DNA of 13,846 nt from CAIKMD01 sp036490955 (GCA_036490955.1 DASXCX010000073.1:1-13846); one strand, 5' to 3'; numbered from the stretch's first letter, positions 1-7,435 are shown. A program made the numbers and translations. The notes: generated by a model from the sequence alone, not told the origin.

Positions 1-310
1 GCCACGGAAAGGTCGATTCCTCCTGAAACACCATGCCAATTGCCCGATGCGCGCCGGTAATCGGCTCGCCGTCAACCAGCACGCGGCCCGAATAATCGCC
101 AATCAAGCCGCCGATGATGCTGAAAAGAGTCGATTTGCCGCAGCCCGAGGGACCGATCAGCGCAACGAATTCGCCCTTGTCGACGGCGAAAGAGACGCTC
201 TCGATCGCCGTCAGATCGGCAAAGTGTTTGGTCAACGCCTCGACAGCGAGCGCCGACGAGCGGGTCTTGCCGCTCTCCTCGCCCGGAATCAGCGGCACTG
301 CCGCGCGCAT
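1..310 (-). CDS. ABC transporter ATP-binding protein, NitT/TauT (SsuB/TauB-like) type, 3' end outside window
   Basis: This is the first 103 residues of an ABC ATPase; the rest lies beyond the left edge. After a short N-terminal tail comes the usual strand-helix start, a perfect Walker A (GPSGCGKST, about residues 54-62) and a Q-loop (VFQEESTFPW, at the cut end). The signature motif and Walker B are not in view. The wording around the Q-loop fits the nitrate/sulfonate/taurine importer subfamily. It is expected to energise import with the substrate-binding protein at 3537-4547 and a permease probably encoded next. Only one start is possible: the reading frame is closed upstream by the TAG (328-326) that ends the ThDP enzyme gene, and the next ATG lies beyond Walker A. 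The gap to that gene is 15 bases and no good Shine-Dalgarno lies in it, so translation may be coupled to the upstream gene (inference). Confidence 0.93.
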   Translation of the reverse strand, partial: MRAAVPLIPGEESGKTRSSALAVEALTKHFADLTAIESVSFAVDKGEFVALIGPSGCGKSTLFSIIGGLIGDYSGRVLVDGEPITGAHRAIGMVFQEESTFPW

Positions 311-325
311 TGCCGGCGCCGGCCG

Positions 326-2140
326 CTAATCCTTTTGGCCGCGCGGCACGTTGGCCGAAGCGCCCGCGTCGTAGCCTCCGGCAACCCGTACATCGACGAC
401 GACGACCTTGCCGTCATCGACCGCGGCGATCGCCTGTTTCAGCGCCGCTTCGAGCTGGTCATGTTTCTCGACCGGGCCGATGCCGACCGCGCCCTGCCCG
501 CGCGCCAGCGTCGCGAGATCGAGATCGGGATCGCCGATATGCTGGCCTATCCATTTATTCGCGACCGTACGGTCGCGCTCCTTGGCGACGCGCTCCTGAT
601 GGAGTTCGTCGTTGTAGAAAGACCGGTTGTTGCACACGACGATGAGCAGCGGCACACGATAATGCACGCCGGTCCAGAGCGCCGGGTTGCCCATCATAAA
701 GTCGCCGTCGCCGAGCACCGAGATCGCCAGCCGGCCGCTGCCCTTGAGCGCCAACGCCATTCCGACCGACGTGCCTGGACCAGAGCCGACGCCGCCGCCG
801 CCATCCGTGCCGAGGCTGTCGAGCGGATCCTTCGTCGGCCAGAAATGGCCGTGCCACGAAAGCGAGTGACGCAGCAAGCTGGTCTTGCGGCCCGCCGTCA
901 GCTTCTGCAGCGCGGCCGCGATATACGGCACGTAGATGGTGCCCGACGCATCAGGCGTCGGCAGCGCCGGCGCTTGCGCGGGTTTGCGGTCAGGCCACGC
1001 CGGCGCCTTGCGCGCACCGAGCTTCTTCACCGCCGCGAGCAAGGCCGTGACCGTCGCGTCAGCTTCAGCCGCGAGATAGAGGTCGGCCGGCGGCAGGATG
1101 TGGTACTCCATGCCGAAACCGTTATGCGAATACTGATCGACGGAAACGCGCACGACATAGGCGCCGAGCTTGCCCTTGCCGGCGGCGCCTTGCACTAGGC
1201 CGCCGAGATCGACCCAATCGAGCGACACGACGACATCGGCTTGGCGCAGCAACTCAGTCGCCGCCACCGAATGATTGGATAGCGGCGGCACCCCCATCAA
1301 CCGATGATCGGTCGGAAAGGCAGCGCCGTTGCGCAATTCAGTAAGGACCACCGCATCGAGCGCCTCGGCAAGCGCGACGCGCTCTTTCCAGCCTTCTTCG
1401 CTGCGTGAGAAGCGCCCCATCAGCAAGAGCGGCCGCTGGGCGGCATGAAGTCTCTGAGCCAGCGCCTCGACCTGATCCGGCGGCGGCGCGATCGGCACCG
1501 GCGACGGAAAGCGGGACGCATCCGGCATCGGCGGCAGCGCTTCGAGCTTTTGCTCCTGCAAGGCGGCATCGAAGCAGATGTAGGTCGGACCGCACGGCGC
1601 TGTGGTCGAGATCTGCTTGGCGCGCAACATCGCTTCGGGGATCGCCCCGACCGAGCCGGGCTGGTCGTCCCATTTGATGAAGTTGCGGATCAGCGCCGCT
1701 TGATCCTTTGTCGTGTGGATCCAGTCGATCCACGGCCGTCGCTTCGTCGCATCGACCGGGCCGGTAGCGCCGAACAGCAGCAGCGGCGCGCGATCCATCC
1801 AAGCATTAAACACCGCCATCGAGCTGTGCAGCAGCCCAACATTGCTGTGGACGATCGCGCCCATCGGCTTGTTGGTCACTTTCGCCCAGCCATGCGCGAC
1901 CGCGACAGCGGCCTCTTCGTGAAGACAGAGCAGCATCTGGGGCTTCTCGTTGCCGAGCCGGTTGACGATGCTGTCATGAAGTCCGCGATAGGACGCGCCT
2001 GGATTGAGCGCGACATAGGGAATGTCGAGCGCGCGCAGCATGTCGCCGGCGACATCGCTGCCCCAAAGGCTCCTGCCCTCCGAAGGCAGCGGCCGCTCGA
2101 CCGCTTGCGGCTCGTTGCTCAATCTTCCATCGGCACTCAT
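326..2140 (-). CDS. Thiamine diphosphate-dependent enzyme, acetolactate synthase / benzoylformate decarboxylase superfamily
   Basis: A 604-residue protein with the three-domain layout of ThDP enzymes: an N-terminal pyrimidine-binding domain, a central domain and a C-terminal diphosphate-binding domain. The ThDP-activating glutamate is visible as E75 in LHEEAAVAVAHGWAK. The diphosphate/Mg motif runs from GDG (477-479) to NN (504-505). The glycine-rich stretch before it (DGGGGVGSGPGTSVG) is typical of the family. Such enzymes decarboxylate, ligate or cleave 2-oxo acids and related compounds in the cytoplasm; the substrate cannot be assigned. A GTG at 2188 would overlap the upstream stop (GTGA) and add 16 residues. 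However, ATG 2140 has a strong GGGAGGT six bases upstream and the extra residues look non-domain, so 2140 is chosen. The gene sits in an operon between a VOC protein and an ABC ATPase, which suggests a catabolic rather than branched-chain biosynthetic role; no regulatory small subunit is present. Confidence 0.92.
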   Translation of the reverse strand: MSADGRLSNEPQAVERPLPSEGRSLWGSDVAGDMLRALDIPYVALNPGASYRGLHDSIVNRLGNEKPQMLLCLHEEAAVAVAHGWAKVTNKPMGAIVHSNVGLLHSSMAVFNAWMDRAPLLLFGATGPVDATKRRPWIDWIHTTKDQAALIRNFIKWDDQPGSVGAIPEAMLRAKQISTTAPCGPTYICFDAALQEQKLEALPPMPDASRFPSPVPIAPPPDQVEALAQRLHAAQRPLLLMGRFSRSEEGWKERVALAEALDAVVLTELRNGAAFPTDHRLMGVPPLSNHSVAATELLRQADVVVSLDWVDLGGLVQGAAGKGKLGAYVVRVSVDQYSHNGFGMEYHILPPADLYLAAEADATVTALLAAVKKLGARKAPAWPDRKPAQAPALPTPDASGTIYVPYIAAALQKLTAGRKTSLLRHSLSWHGHFWPTKDPLDSLGTDGGGGVGSGPGTSVGMALALKGSGRLAISVLGDGDFMMGNPALWTGVHYRVPLLIVVCNNRSFYNDELHQERVAKERDRTVANKWIGQHIGDPDLDLATLARGQGAVGIGPVEKHDQLEAALKQAIAAVDDGKVVVVDVRVAGGYDAGASANVPRGQKD

Positions 2141-2146
2141 CACTCG

Positions 2147-2153
2147 ACCTCCC
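2147..2153 (-). promoter_or_regulatory. Ribosome binding site deciding the ThDP enzyme start
   Basis: On the minus strand the sequence reads GGGAGGT, six bases before ATG 2140. It lies inside the longer candidate reading frame that would begin at GTG 2188, which has no comparable site. This argues for the shorter protein. Confidence 0.7.
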
Positions 2154-2184
2154 ACCTGCTTATCGTTGCTCTGGCGCCGCTCGT

Positions 2185-2640
2185 TCACTTCGCCGGCGCG
2201 AATTCCTTCACTTCGACCTCATCCCTGTTCTCGGGCGCTGCGCCGACCCAGGGATGTTCCGAGCAGTCGAACACCACCCCATCGGGTCCGCGGAATTTCG
2301 TCTCGAAGAAGACACCGCCCATGCCCGGGTCGGGCCGCATGAAACACGGCGCGCCCATGCCTTCGAGCTTCTTGATGGAGCTATCGAGATCGTCGATCAG
2401 GACGCCGAAATGATGGATGCCGACGTAATCAAGCCCCTTGCCGAGCTGATCGACATTCTTGAATTTGAGCACGGCGAGGTTGAGCGTGCCGTCGCTCAGA
2501 TAGATGCCCCAGGCGATCCCGCCGGGATCGTCCGGGTTGCCGGTGCGGCCCACCTCCTTGAAGTCGAAGGCCTCCTTGTAGAACTCGGCGGTCTTGATCG
2601 GATCGTTGGTCGCAAGCGCGATATGGCGAATCTTGGCCAT
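2185..2640 (-). CDS. VOC (glyoxalase/bleomycin resistance/extradiol dioxygenase fold) family protein
   Basis: A 151-residue single-module VOC protein with two beta-alpha-beta-beta-beta repeats. The first begins with KIRHIALATND (H6) and the second with GIHHFGVLIDD (H77). Candidate metal ligands are H6 and H77. The C-terminal ligand position, usually glutamate in DPDGN-x-(I/V)-E, reads GPDGVVFD here, giving D125 instead. Family members act as isomerases, epimerases, lyases, dioxygenases or resistance proteins, so function is not assignable. Start ATG 2640 has GGGGAGG eight bases upstream. The stop overlaps a GTG that opens the longer version of the ThDP enzyme frame (GTGA), so the two genes are tightly linked. 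Its place between a hydrolase and a ThDP enzyme suggests it processes an intermediate of the same pathway (inference). Confidence 0.9.
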   Translation of the reverse strand: MAKIRHIALATNDPIKTAEFYKEAFDFKEVGRTGNPDDPGGIAWGIYLSDGTLNLAVLKFKNVDQLGKGLDYVGIHHFGVLIDDLDSSIKKLEGMGAPCFMRPDPGMGGVFFETKFRGPDGVVFDCSEHPWVGAAPENRDEVEVKEFAPAK

Positions 2641-2662
2641 GGCCCTGCCCTCCCCGGCGCGG

Positions 2663-2682
2663 TGCTACGCCAAGGTGTAGCA
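2663..2682. repeat. Inverted repeat within operon, between hydrolase and VOC genes
   Basis: Perfect six-base arms TGCTAC and GTAGCA flank an eight-base loop, in the 69-base gap between the hydrolase stop (2710) and the VOC start (2640). No T-run follows on the minus strand, so it is not a standard intrinsic terminator. It could be an mRNA processing or stability hairpin, or chance. Confidence 0.35.
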
Positions 2683-2709
2683 TGGCCAAGGAAGCGCAGG
2701 AAGCCGGGC

Positions 2710-3537
2710 CTACGAGCCGGTTCGTCGGACGAAATCGATGATGAGTTCGAGCGCGCGGGCCGTATCGGCTGAATGGGGATGGCGTGCGGTGAAAGCATGC
2801 GGCGCGCCCGGAAATTTCACCAACTCGATCGTACCGCCGGCCTGGCGATAAGCCGCAGCAAAGCGATCGGCCATATCGGGCACGACGTTGTCGTCATTCG
2901 TTCCTTGCAGCTCGAGCGCGGGCGGCAACGCCCCTGCCTCGCCGCGCTCCAGGATGAGCTGCGGATTGGCATCGGCCATGGCCGCCTCATCGGGCCAATA
3001 GGCGCGATGCGCATCGGCGAGCCGCGTATTGCCGTTGTTCGTCACCATGCGATAGCGCGCCAGCGGATCGGTGATCGGCCAGCAGATCACGGCGTAAGCA
3101 AGACTGGCATCGAACAGTTCGCCACCGGGCAGACGCGTCGCGCTATAGGTCGCGTCGCGCGGCCGCAGCGCCGACAGCATCAATTGATGCCCGCCGCTTG
3201 ACGAGCCGAGGCCGCCGATACGGTCTGAGCGCAGCCCGAACTCCTTCGCGCGCAGCTTCAGCCAGCGCGTCGCGTAATTGATGTCGCAGATCGAGGCCGG
3301 ATATTGCGCTTCGGGCGGCATGCGGAAATCCACTGCCATCACGAAGACGCCGGCACGCGCTAAAGCTTCATGGATGACGACATTCGCCAAGCGGTCATTG
3401 GTCGTCCAGGCGCCGCCATGCACCTCGACCACGCCGGGATGCGGTCCTGGACCTCTCGGGCGATAGAGCCGTGCCAGTAACGGCTTGTCGGGGCGGCGCA
3501 GATATTCGACGTCCTCGGCGGTGAATTCTTGCGTCAT
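2710..3537 (-). CDS. Alpha/beta hydrolase, hormone-sensitive-lipase (acetyl esterase Aes/LipH-like) type
   Basis: A 275-residue cytoplasmic hydrolase with the HSL-family oxyanion motif HGGAW (40-44), nucleophile elbow GSSSG (S113), probable acid D216 in GTNDDNVVP and catalytic histidine H247 in GAPHAF. All three catalytic positions are intact. The family hydrolyses short-chain carboxylic esters, and some members hydrolyse amides or formamides. In this operon it may release an acid from an imported ester or amide, or open a lactone (inference). The start is ATG 3537, which overlaps the stop of the upstream gene as TGATG; GGAG lies five bases before it. A GTG at 3540 would add one residue but sits too close to the GGAG. 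No signal peptide is seen. The overlap indicates translational coupling to the substrate-binding protein gene. Confidence 0.93.
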   Translation of the reverse strand: MTQEFTAEDVEYLRRPDKPLLARLYRPRGPGPHPGVVEVHGGAWTTNDRLANVVIHEALARAGVFVMAVDFRMPPEAQYPASICDINYATRWLKLRAKEFGLRSDRIGGLGSSSGGHQLMLSALRPRDATYSATRLPGGELFDASLAYAVICWPITDPLARYRMVTNNGNTRLADAHRAYWPDEAAMADANPQLILERGEAGALPPALELQGTNDDNVVPDMADRFAAAYRQAGGTIELVKFPGAPHAFTARHPHSADTARALELIIDFVRRTGS

Positions 3538-4547
3538 CACTGCTCCGGCACTTCGATCACGTAGCGCTTATCGATCATCGGTGCGAGCTCGACATTGGGC
3601 TTCACCATGTTCTGCGATTTGTACCAGGCGAGCGATGCCGCCATGTCCTTCGTCGAGATGCGCGCTTGACGGTCGTAATAAGGCACACCTCCCCGAACAA
3701 CGCTCTCGGGCTGGTTAAGCTCTTTGGCGACGATCGCGATAGCCTCGTCAGCGGTGGGGCCGTTCTGGCGATCGCCTTTCGCGTCAACGAAAGCATCGTC
3801 CCAATAGACCATCGCCTTGCGCATGCCCGCGAGAAAGCCGCGCACTGCTTCGGGTCGCTCGTTCGCGACCTTTGTCGAGGTAAAGATCGCTTCGCCCTGG
3901 CGTCCCGACAGGACATCGGAGAACCAGCCGAGGATTTTGGCATCGCCCTTCGAGACGAGCGCATAAGACGGCGCCGATGTTTGGACCGCAGCATCGACCT
4001 GATTACCGGCGATGGCTGAAGCAACCACGCCGTTCGACTGTAGCGCCTGGAATTTAATGCTCGCCGGATCGATGTTGAGGACCTGCGCCGTCTCGACCAC
4101 GAAAAGCTCGAGCGGCGAGCCGCGCTGCGTGATCGCGACGGAATGGCCGCCGAGGTCTTTGAACGAATGCAACCCGTTCGCATAAGCGCGATTCGAGACG
4201 ATCATGCCGACGCTTTGAAAGCCGCGTTTGTCCCATGTCCCCGCGGCGATGACCTTCAGAGCGCCCTGCGCCGCCAGATTATAAAAAGCGGCGGTGATGC
4301 CGGTTGAACCGAAATCGCAATCGCCCGACGCGACAGCGACGGAGATAGGCTGAGCCGACTCGAAAAACACCAATTCCGCATCGACGCCTTCGGCGGCGAA
4401 GTAGCCCTTTTCCTTGCCGATGATCGCGGGAATGCCGCCGCTGGAGCGGACGACGCCGATCTTGATGTGCTCCGCGGCGAGGCTCGGTAACGCCGTCGTG
4501 AGCTCGAAAAGCAGCGCAAGAAACAGAGCTGTCCGCGACGGCTTCAT
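3537..4547 (-). CDS. ABC transporter substrate-binding protein, NitT/TauT (NMT1/SsuA-like) family
   Basis: A 336-residue periplasmic binding protein. The N terminus is a Sec signal peptide: KPSR, then a hydrophobic core, with cleavage likely after A24 or A25 in SLAAEH. The mature part opens with IKIGVVRSSGG and GYFAAEGVDAELVFF, followed by SGDCDFG and the FKDLGG stretch. This is the standard layout of the family that binds nitrate, sulfonates, taurine, pyrimidine precursors and aromatic acids such as phthalate; the ligand is not predictable. Start ATG 4547 has GGGGAGAGG just upstream. It is the first gene of the leftward operon and would deliver ligand to the permease/ATPase pair whose ATPase starts at 310. 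Separation of the binding protein from the ATPase by three enzyme genes strongly suggests that the enzymes act on the imported compound (inference). Confidence 0.94.
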   Translation of the reverse strand: MKPSRTALFLALLFELTTALPSLAAEHIKIGVVRSSGGIPAIIGKEKGYFAAEGVDAELVFFESAQPISVAVASGDCDFGSTGITAAFYNLAAQGALKVIAAGTWDKRGFQSVGMIVSNRAYANGLHSFKDLGGHSVAITQRGSPLELFVVETAQVLNIDPASIKFQALQSNGVVASAIAGNQVDAAVQTSAPSYALVSKGDAKILGWFSDVLSGRQGEAIFTSTKVANERPEAVRGFLAGMRKAMVYWDDAFVDAKGDRQNGPTADEAIAIVAKELNQPESVVRGGVPYYDRQARISTKDMAASLAWYKSQNMVKPNVELAPMIDKRYVIEVPEQ

Positions 4548-4562
4548 AGCCTCTCCCCGTCC

Positions 4563-4610
4563 TTGTGAGACGTCTGTTGAGGGAATACTCTGTCACGCAA
4601 AGCGATCCAA
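4563..4610. promoter_or_regulatory. Candidate overlapping divergent promoters
   Basis: The 97-base gap between the divergent operons must hold both promoters. Weak sigma70-like candidates overlap back to back. On the plus strand TTGTGA (4563-4568), a 17-base spacer and TACTCT (4586-4591) face the molybdenum hydroxylase. On the minus strand TTGGAT (4610-4605), a 17-base spacer and TATTCC (4587-4582) face the ABC operon. Each hexamer matches consensus at only three or four positions. An eight-base palindrome AGACGTCT (4568-4575) lies inside and could be an operator. The positions are tentative. Confidence 0.25.
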
Positions 4611-4644
4611 GTCGAACAGGTCAAGCGAAAGGGAGTGAAATCGC

Positions 4645-5112
4645 ATGGCGACACAGATCCACCTCGTTGTGGACGGTAAGTCTCACACGCTTTCCGTCGA
4701 CGATCCGAACATGCCGCTGCTCTATGCGCTGCGCGACGAGCTTGGCATCTCCAATCCGCATTTCGGCTGCGGCCTCGCGCAATGCGGCGCCTGCACCGTG
4801 CACGTGAATGGACAGGCGACGCGCTCTTGCGTCACGCCGCTCTCGGCGGTGAAGGACGCGAAGATCACCACCCTTGCCGGCCTCGGCACGCAAGAGCACC
4901 CGCACCCGCTGCAAGCGGCCTATGTCGAAGAGCAAGTCCCGCAATGCGGCTACTGTATCAACGGCTGGATCATGACAGCCGCGGCGCTGCTCCACGACAA
5001 TCCGCATCCGAGCGACGAACAAATACGCAAAGGGCTGAGCGGCCTCAAGTGTCGATGCGGCACCCACATGGCGATCATCCGCGCGGTGAAACGCGCGGCG
5101 GCGATGGCATGA
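4645..5112 (+). CDS. iorA: (2Fe-2S)-binding subunit of molybdenum hydroxylase, isoquinoline 1-oxidoreductase alpha type
   Basis: A 155-residue small subunit of the xanthine oxidase family. The N-terminal plant-ferredoxin domain carries C42, C47, C50 and C62 (GCGLAQCGAC plus SC). The C-terminal helical domain carries C101, C104, C136 and C138 (QCGYC and CRCGTH). All eight cluster cysteines are present. It passes electrons from the Mo-pterin cofactor of the partner subunit at 5124-7403. Start ATG 4645 follows AAAGGGAG about nine bases upstream. Its TGA overlaps an in-frame ATG of the next gene (ATGA), so the pair is co-translated. No FAD (medium) subunit is encoded nearby, which is the hallmark of the two-component IorAB/NicAB group rather than of xanthine or CO dehydrogenases. 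The family call is firm; isoquinoline as substrate is not implied. Confidence 0.93.
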   Translation: MATQIHLVVDGKSHTLSVDDPNMPLLYALRDELGISNPHFGCGLAQCGACTVHVNGQATRSCVTPLSAVKDAKITTLAGLGTQEHPHPLQAAYVEEQVPQCGYCINGWIMTAAALLHDNPHPSDEQIRKGLSGLKCRCGTHMAIIRAVKRAAAMA

Positions 5113-5118
5113 GGGAGG
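5113..5118 (+). promoter_or_regulatory. Ribosome binding site deciding the Mo-subunit start
   Basis: GGGAGG lies five bases before ATG 5124. The alternative in-frame ATG at 5109, which overlaps the iorA stop, sits before this site and has none as good, so 5124 is preferred. Confidence 0.6.
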
Positions 5119-5123
5119 CAGCG

Positions 5124-7403
5124 ATGACGAAACTCAGCATTCTTCGCACTGACCTCACGCGCCGCGGCATCCTGAAAGGCGGCGGCGCATTGGTCATCAG
5201 CTTCGCCGCGCCCGCATCAATCGCCGCAGCCGCAACGGCGGCGACCGCGACACCCAAGCCGCTCGATCCGACACAGCTCGATTCCTATCTCGCGATCCAC
5301 CGCGACGGGTCCGCAACGGTCTTCTTCGGCAAGATCGATGGCGGCCAGGGCACGGATGTCGGCATCGCGCAGATCGTCGCCGAAGAGCTTGATCTACCGG
5401 CCGACAAGGTCGCCGTCGTGATGGGAGACACCGCCACGACCATCAATCAAGGCGGCGCCAGCGGCAGCTTCGGTATCACCTGGGGTGGTAAGCCTATGCG
5501 CCACGCGGCCGCGCAAGCACGTCAGACCTTACTGGAGCTCGCTTCGCAGCGTTTCAAGACGCCGGTCGAAAAGCTCACCGTCAGCGATGGCGTGATCTCA
5601 GTTATCGATTTGCCTGCGCAAAAAGCGACCTATGGCCAGCTCCTGGGCGGCAAGTTCTTCAATGTCGCGATGAAATGGAACGGCAAGATCGGCAACGATC
5701 TCGATGTCGATGGCGGCGCGCCGTTGAAGAAGCCCGCCGACTACAAGGTTGTCGGCACGACGCCGAAGCGCCGCGATGTGAAACCCAAAGTCTTCGCGCA
5801 GCCAGCGACCTATGTCACCGACATCCGCATTCCCGGCATGCTGCATGCGCGCGTCATCCGTCCGCCCGTGGCGGGCGCGACGCCCGCATCGGTCGATGAC
5901 AGCTCGATCAAAAGCATCCCCGGGGCTCAGGTTGTCCAGAAAGACGGTTACATCGCCGTCGTTGCGCCGAAGGAATGGAATGCGGTCCGCGCGGCGCAGC
6001 AACTCAAAGTCTCATGGACACAGCCTGCACCGGCCTTCCCCGATCCAGCGCAACTCTACGATTACATTCGCAAGGCGCCCGTACGTAAACGTACCGTCGA
6101 GAAGAATACCGGCTCGGTCGACGATGCCATGTCAAAAGCCGCGAAAATCGTCGAGGCCGATTACGAATGGCCGTTCCAATCGCATGCCAGCATGGGCTCA
6201 GCCGCCGCGGTGGCGGCGATGAAAGACGGCGTGATGACCGTGTGGACCGGTTCGCAGAAGCCCCACTATGCGCGCGACGGCGTCGCGGCGTTGCTGGAGC
6301 TGCCGCCCGAGAAAGTCCGTGCAATCTGGCTCACAGGGCCGGGCTCCTATGGCCGGAACGATGCGGGCGATGCCGCGCTTGAAGCCGCCTTCCTTGCTCA
6401 GGCCACCGGTAAACCGGTACGCATCCAAGGTATGCGGCCCGAGGGCATCACCTGGGACGCGAAAGGACCGGCTTCGGTTCACCACGCGAAAGCAGGCCTC
6501 GATGCGTCGGGCAGGATCATCGCCTACCAATTTGAGAGCAAAGGCTTCTCGCGCCTCGATCTCGACAGCAATGAATCCGATCCGGCCTACAGCCTGATTG
6601 GCCAGCAATGGGGCGTCGCACTCAAGCCGCTCGATTCCTTTGGTACGCCGGACGAATCCTATGACGTCCCGAACAAGCTCTTGGCCTGGGAAACGATCGC
6701 GCCGCCGCTTGATCGCGTCTCGCCGCTGCGCACCTCGCATCTGCGCGATCCGGTTGGCCCGCAGATCCATTTCGCCAGCGAGAGCTTCATCGACGAGCTG
6801 GCGCTCGCCGCGAAGATCGATCCCGTCGACTTCCGCTTGAAGCATCTGAGCGGGCGCGACGCGGCAGCCGTCAAAGCCGCCGCGGAAAAATTCGGTTGGG
6901 AGACGCGCGTGTCGGGTCCGAGAGGCGATAGCAAGGCCGATGTCGTGACGGGTCGCGGCATCGCCTATACAAAACGTCTCAACACGATTGTCGTGGTCGC
7001 GGCCGAAGTCGATGTCGACCGCCGCACGGGTAAAGTCCATGCCAAGCGCTTTGCAGTGGCGCATGATTGCGGCTGCATCGTCAACCCGGCGCTGCTGCAC
7101 AACACGATCGAGGGTAACATCGTGCAGGCGACGAGCCGCAGCCTTTGGGAAGAGGTACGCTTCGACAAGCAAAAGGTGACGAGCGTCGATTGGATGACCT
7201 ATCCGATCCTCGATATCACCGAAGCGCCGGAGAAGATCGATATCGTGCTGCTCGACCACCCGGAAATCCCGCCGACCGGGGCTGGCGAGCCGTCGTCGCG
7301 GCCGGTCGCCGGCGCGATCGCCAACGCTATCTTCGACGCGACCGGCGTGCGGCTGCGCCGCGCACCGTTCCGGCCGGAAGCACTGAAAGGGTCCTTCGCC
7401 TAA
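5124..7403 (+). CDS. iorB: Molybdopterin-binding large subunit of molybdenum hydroxylase, isoquinoline 1-oxidoreductase beta type
   Basis: A 759-residue catalytic subunit. It begins with a twin-arginine signal (LTRRGILKGG, then a hydrophobic stretch ending near the Ala-rich region about residues 28-40), so the enzyme is probably exported folded with its small subunit as a hitch-hiker. Mo-cofactor contacts follow: GKIDGGQGTDVG (about 66-77), then an alpha/beta hammerhead domain, and a C-terminal GAGEPSSRPVAGAIANA segment in which E722 is the expected catalytic base. Enzymes of this group hydroxylate a carbon next to a ring nitrogen, or oxidise aldehydes, using water-derived oxygen and passing electrons to a cytochrome or quinone. 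Length and architecture match IorB. No cytochrome c gene and no XdhC/CoxF-type maturation gene is in the window. The substrate is unknown. Confidence 0.92.
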   Translation: MTKLSILRTDLTRRGILKGGGALVISFAAPASIAAAATAATATPKPLDPTQLDSYLAIHRDGSATVFFGKIDGGQGTDVGIAQIVAEELDLPADKVAVVMGDTATTINQGGASGSFGITWGGKPMRHAAAQARQTLLELASQRFKTPVEKLTVSDGVISVIDLPAQKATYGQLLGGKFFNVAMKWNGKIGNDLDVDGGAPLKKPADYKVVGTTPKRRDVKPKVFAQPATYVTDIRIPGMLHARVIRPPVAGATPASVDDSSIKSIPGAQVVQKDGYIAVVAPKEWNAVRAAQQLKVSWTQPAPAFPDPAQLYDYIRKAPVRKRTVEKNTGSVDDAMSKAAKIVEADYEWPFQSHASMGSAAAVAAMKDGVMTVWTGSQKPHYARDGVAALLELPPEKVRAIWLTGPGSYGRNDAGDAALEAAFLAQATGKPVRIQGMRPEGITWDAKGPASVHHAKAGLDASGRIIAYQFESKGFSRLDLDSNESDPAYSLIGQQWGVALKPLDSFGTPDESYDVPNKLLAWETIAPPLDRVSPLRTSHLRDPVGPQIHFASESFIDELALAAKIDPVDFRLKHLSGRDAAAVKAAAEKFGWETRVSGPRGDSKADVVTGRGIAYTKRLNTIVVVAAEVDVDRRTGKVHAKRFAVAHDCGCIVNPALLHNTIEGNIVQATSRSLWEEVRFDKQKVTSVDWMTYPILDITEAPEKIDIVLLDHPEIPPTGAGEPSSRPVAGAIANAIFDATGVRLRRAPFRPEALKGSFA

Positions 7404-7409
7404 CACGGG

Positions 7410-7435
7410 CGCGGCCAGACGTGAGCTTGGCCGCG
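7410..7435. repeat. Perfect inverted repeat just after iorB
   Basis: CGCGGCCA and TGGCCGCG, eight perfect GC-rich bases on each side of a ten-base loop, start seven bases after the iorB stop. No T-run follows, so it is not a canonical intrinsic terminator. It may protect the 3' end of the iorAB message or slow polymerase, giving different expression of the following small gene. Confidence 0.45.

Noticed and set aside
47..1198. Long plus-strand open frame of 383 codons opposite the ThDP enzyme and ABC ATPase
   Set aside because: It is an antisense shadow in GC-rich DNA: Arg-rich, low-complexity translation with no domain, while the minus strand carries recognisable motifs.
1445..2413. Plus-strand open frame of 322 codons
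   Set aside because: It spans two clear minus-strand genes (ThDP enzyme and VOC protein) and its translation shows no recognisable family.
4782..5123. N-terminal extension of the iorB frame upstream of ATG 5124
   Set aside because: It overlaps iorA out of frame and has no domain character; the Tat signal and ribosome binding site place the start at 5124.
6198..7406. Minus-strand open frame of 402 codons inside iorB
   Set aside because: Shadow of the molybdenum subunit, whose cofactor and catalytic motifs are continuous on the plus strand.
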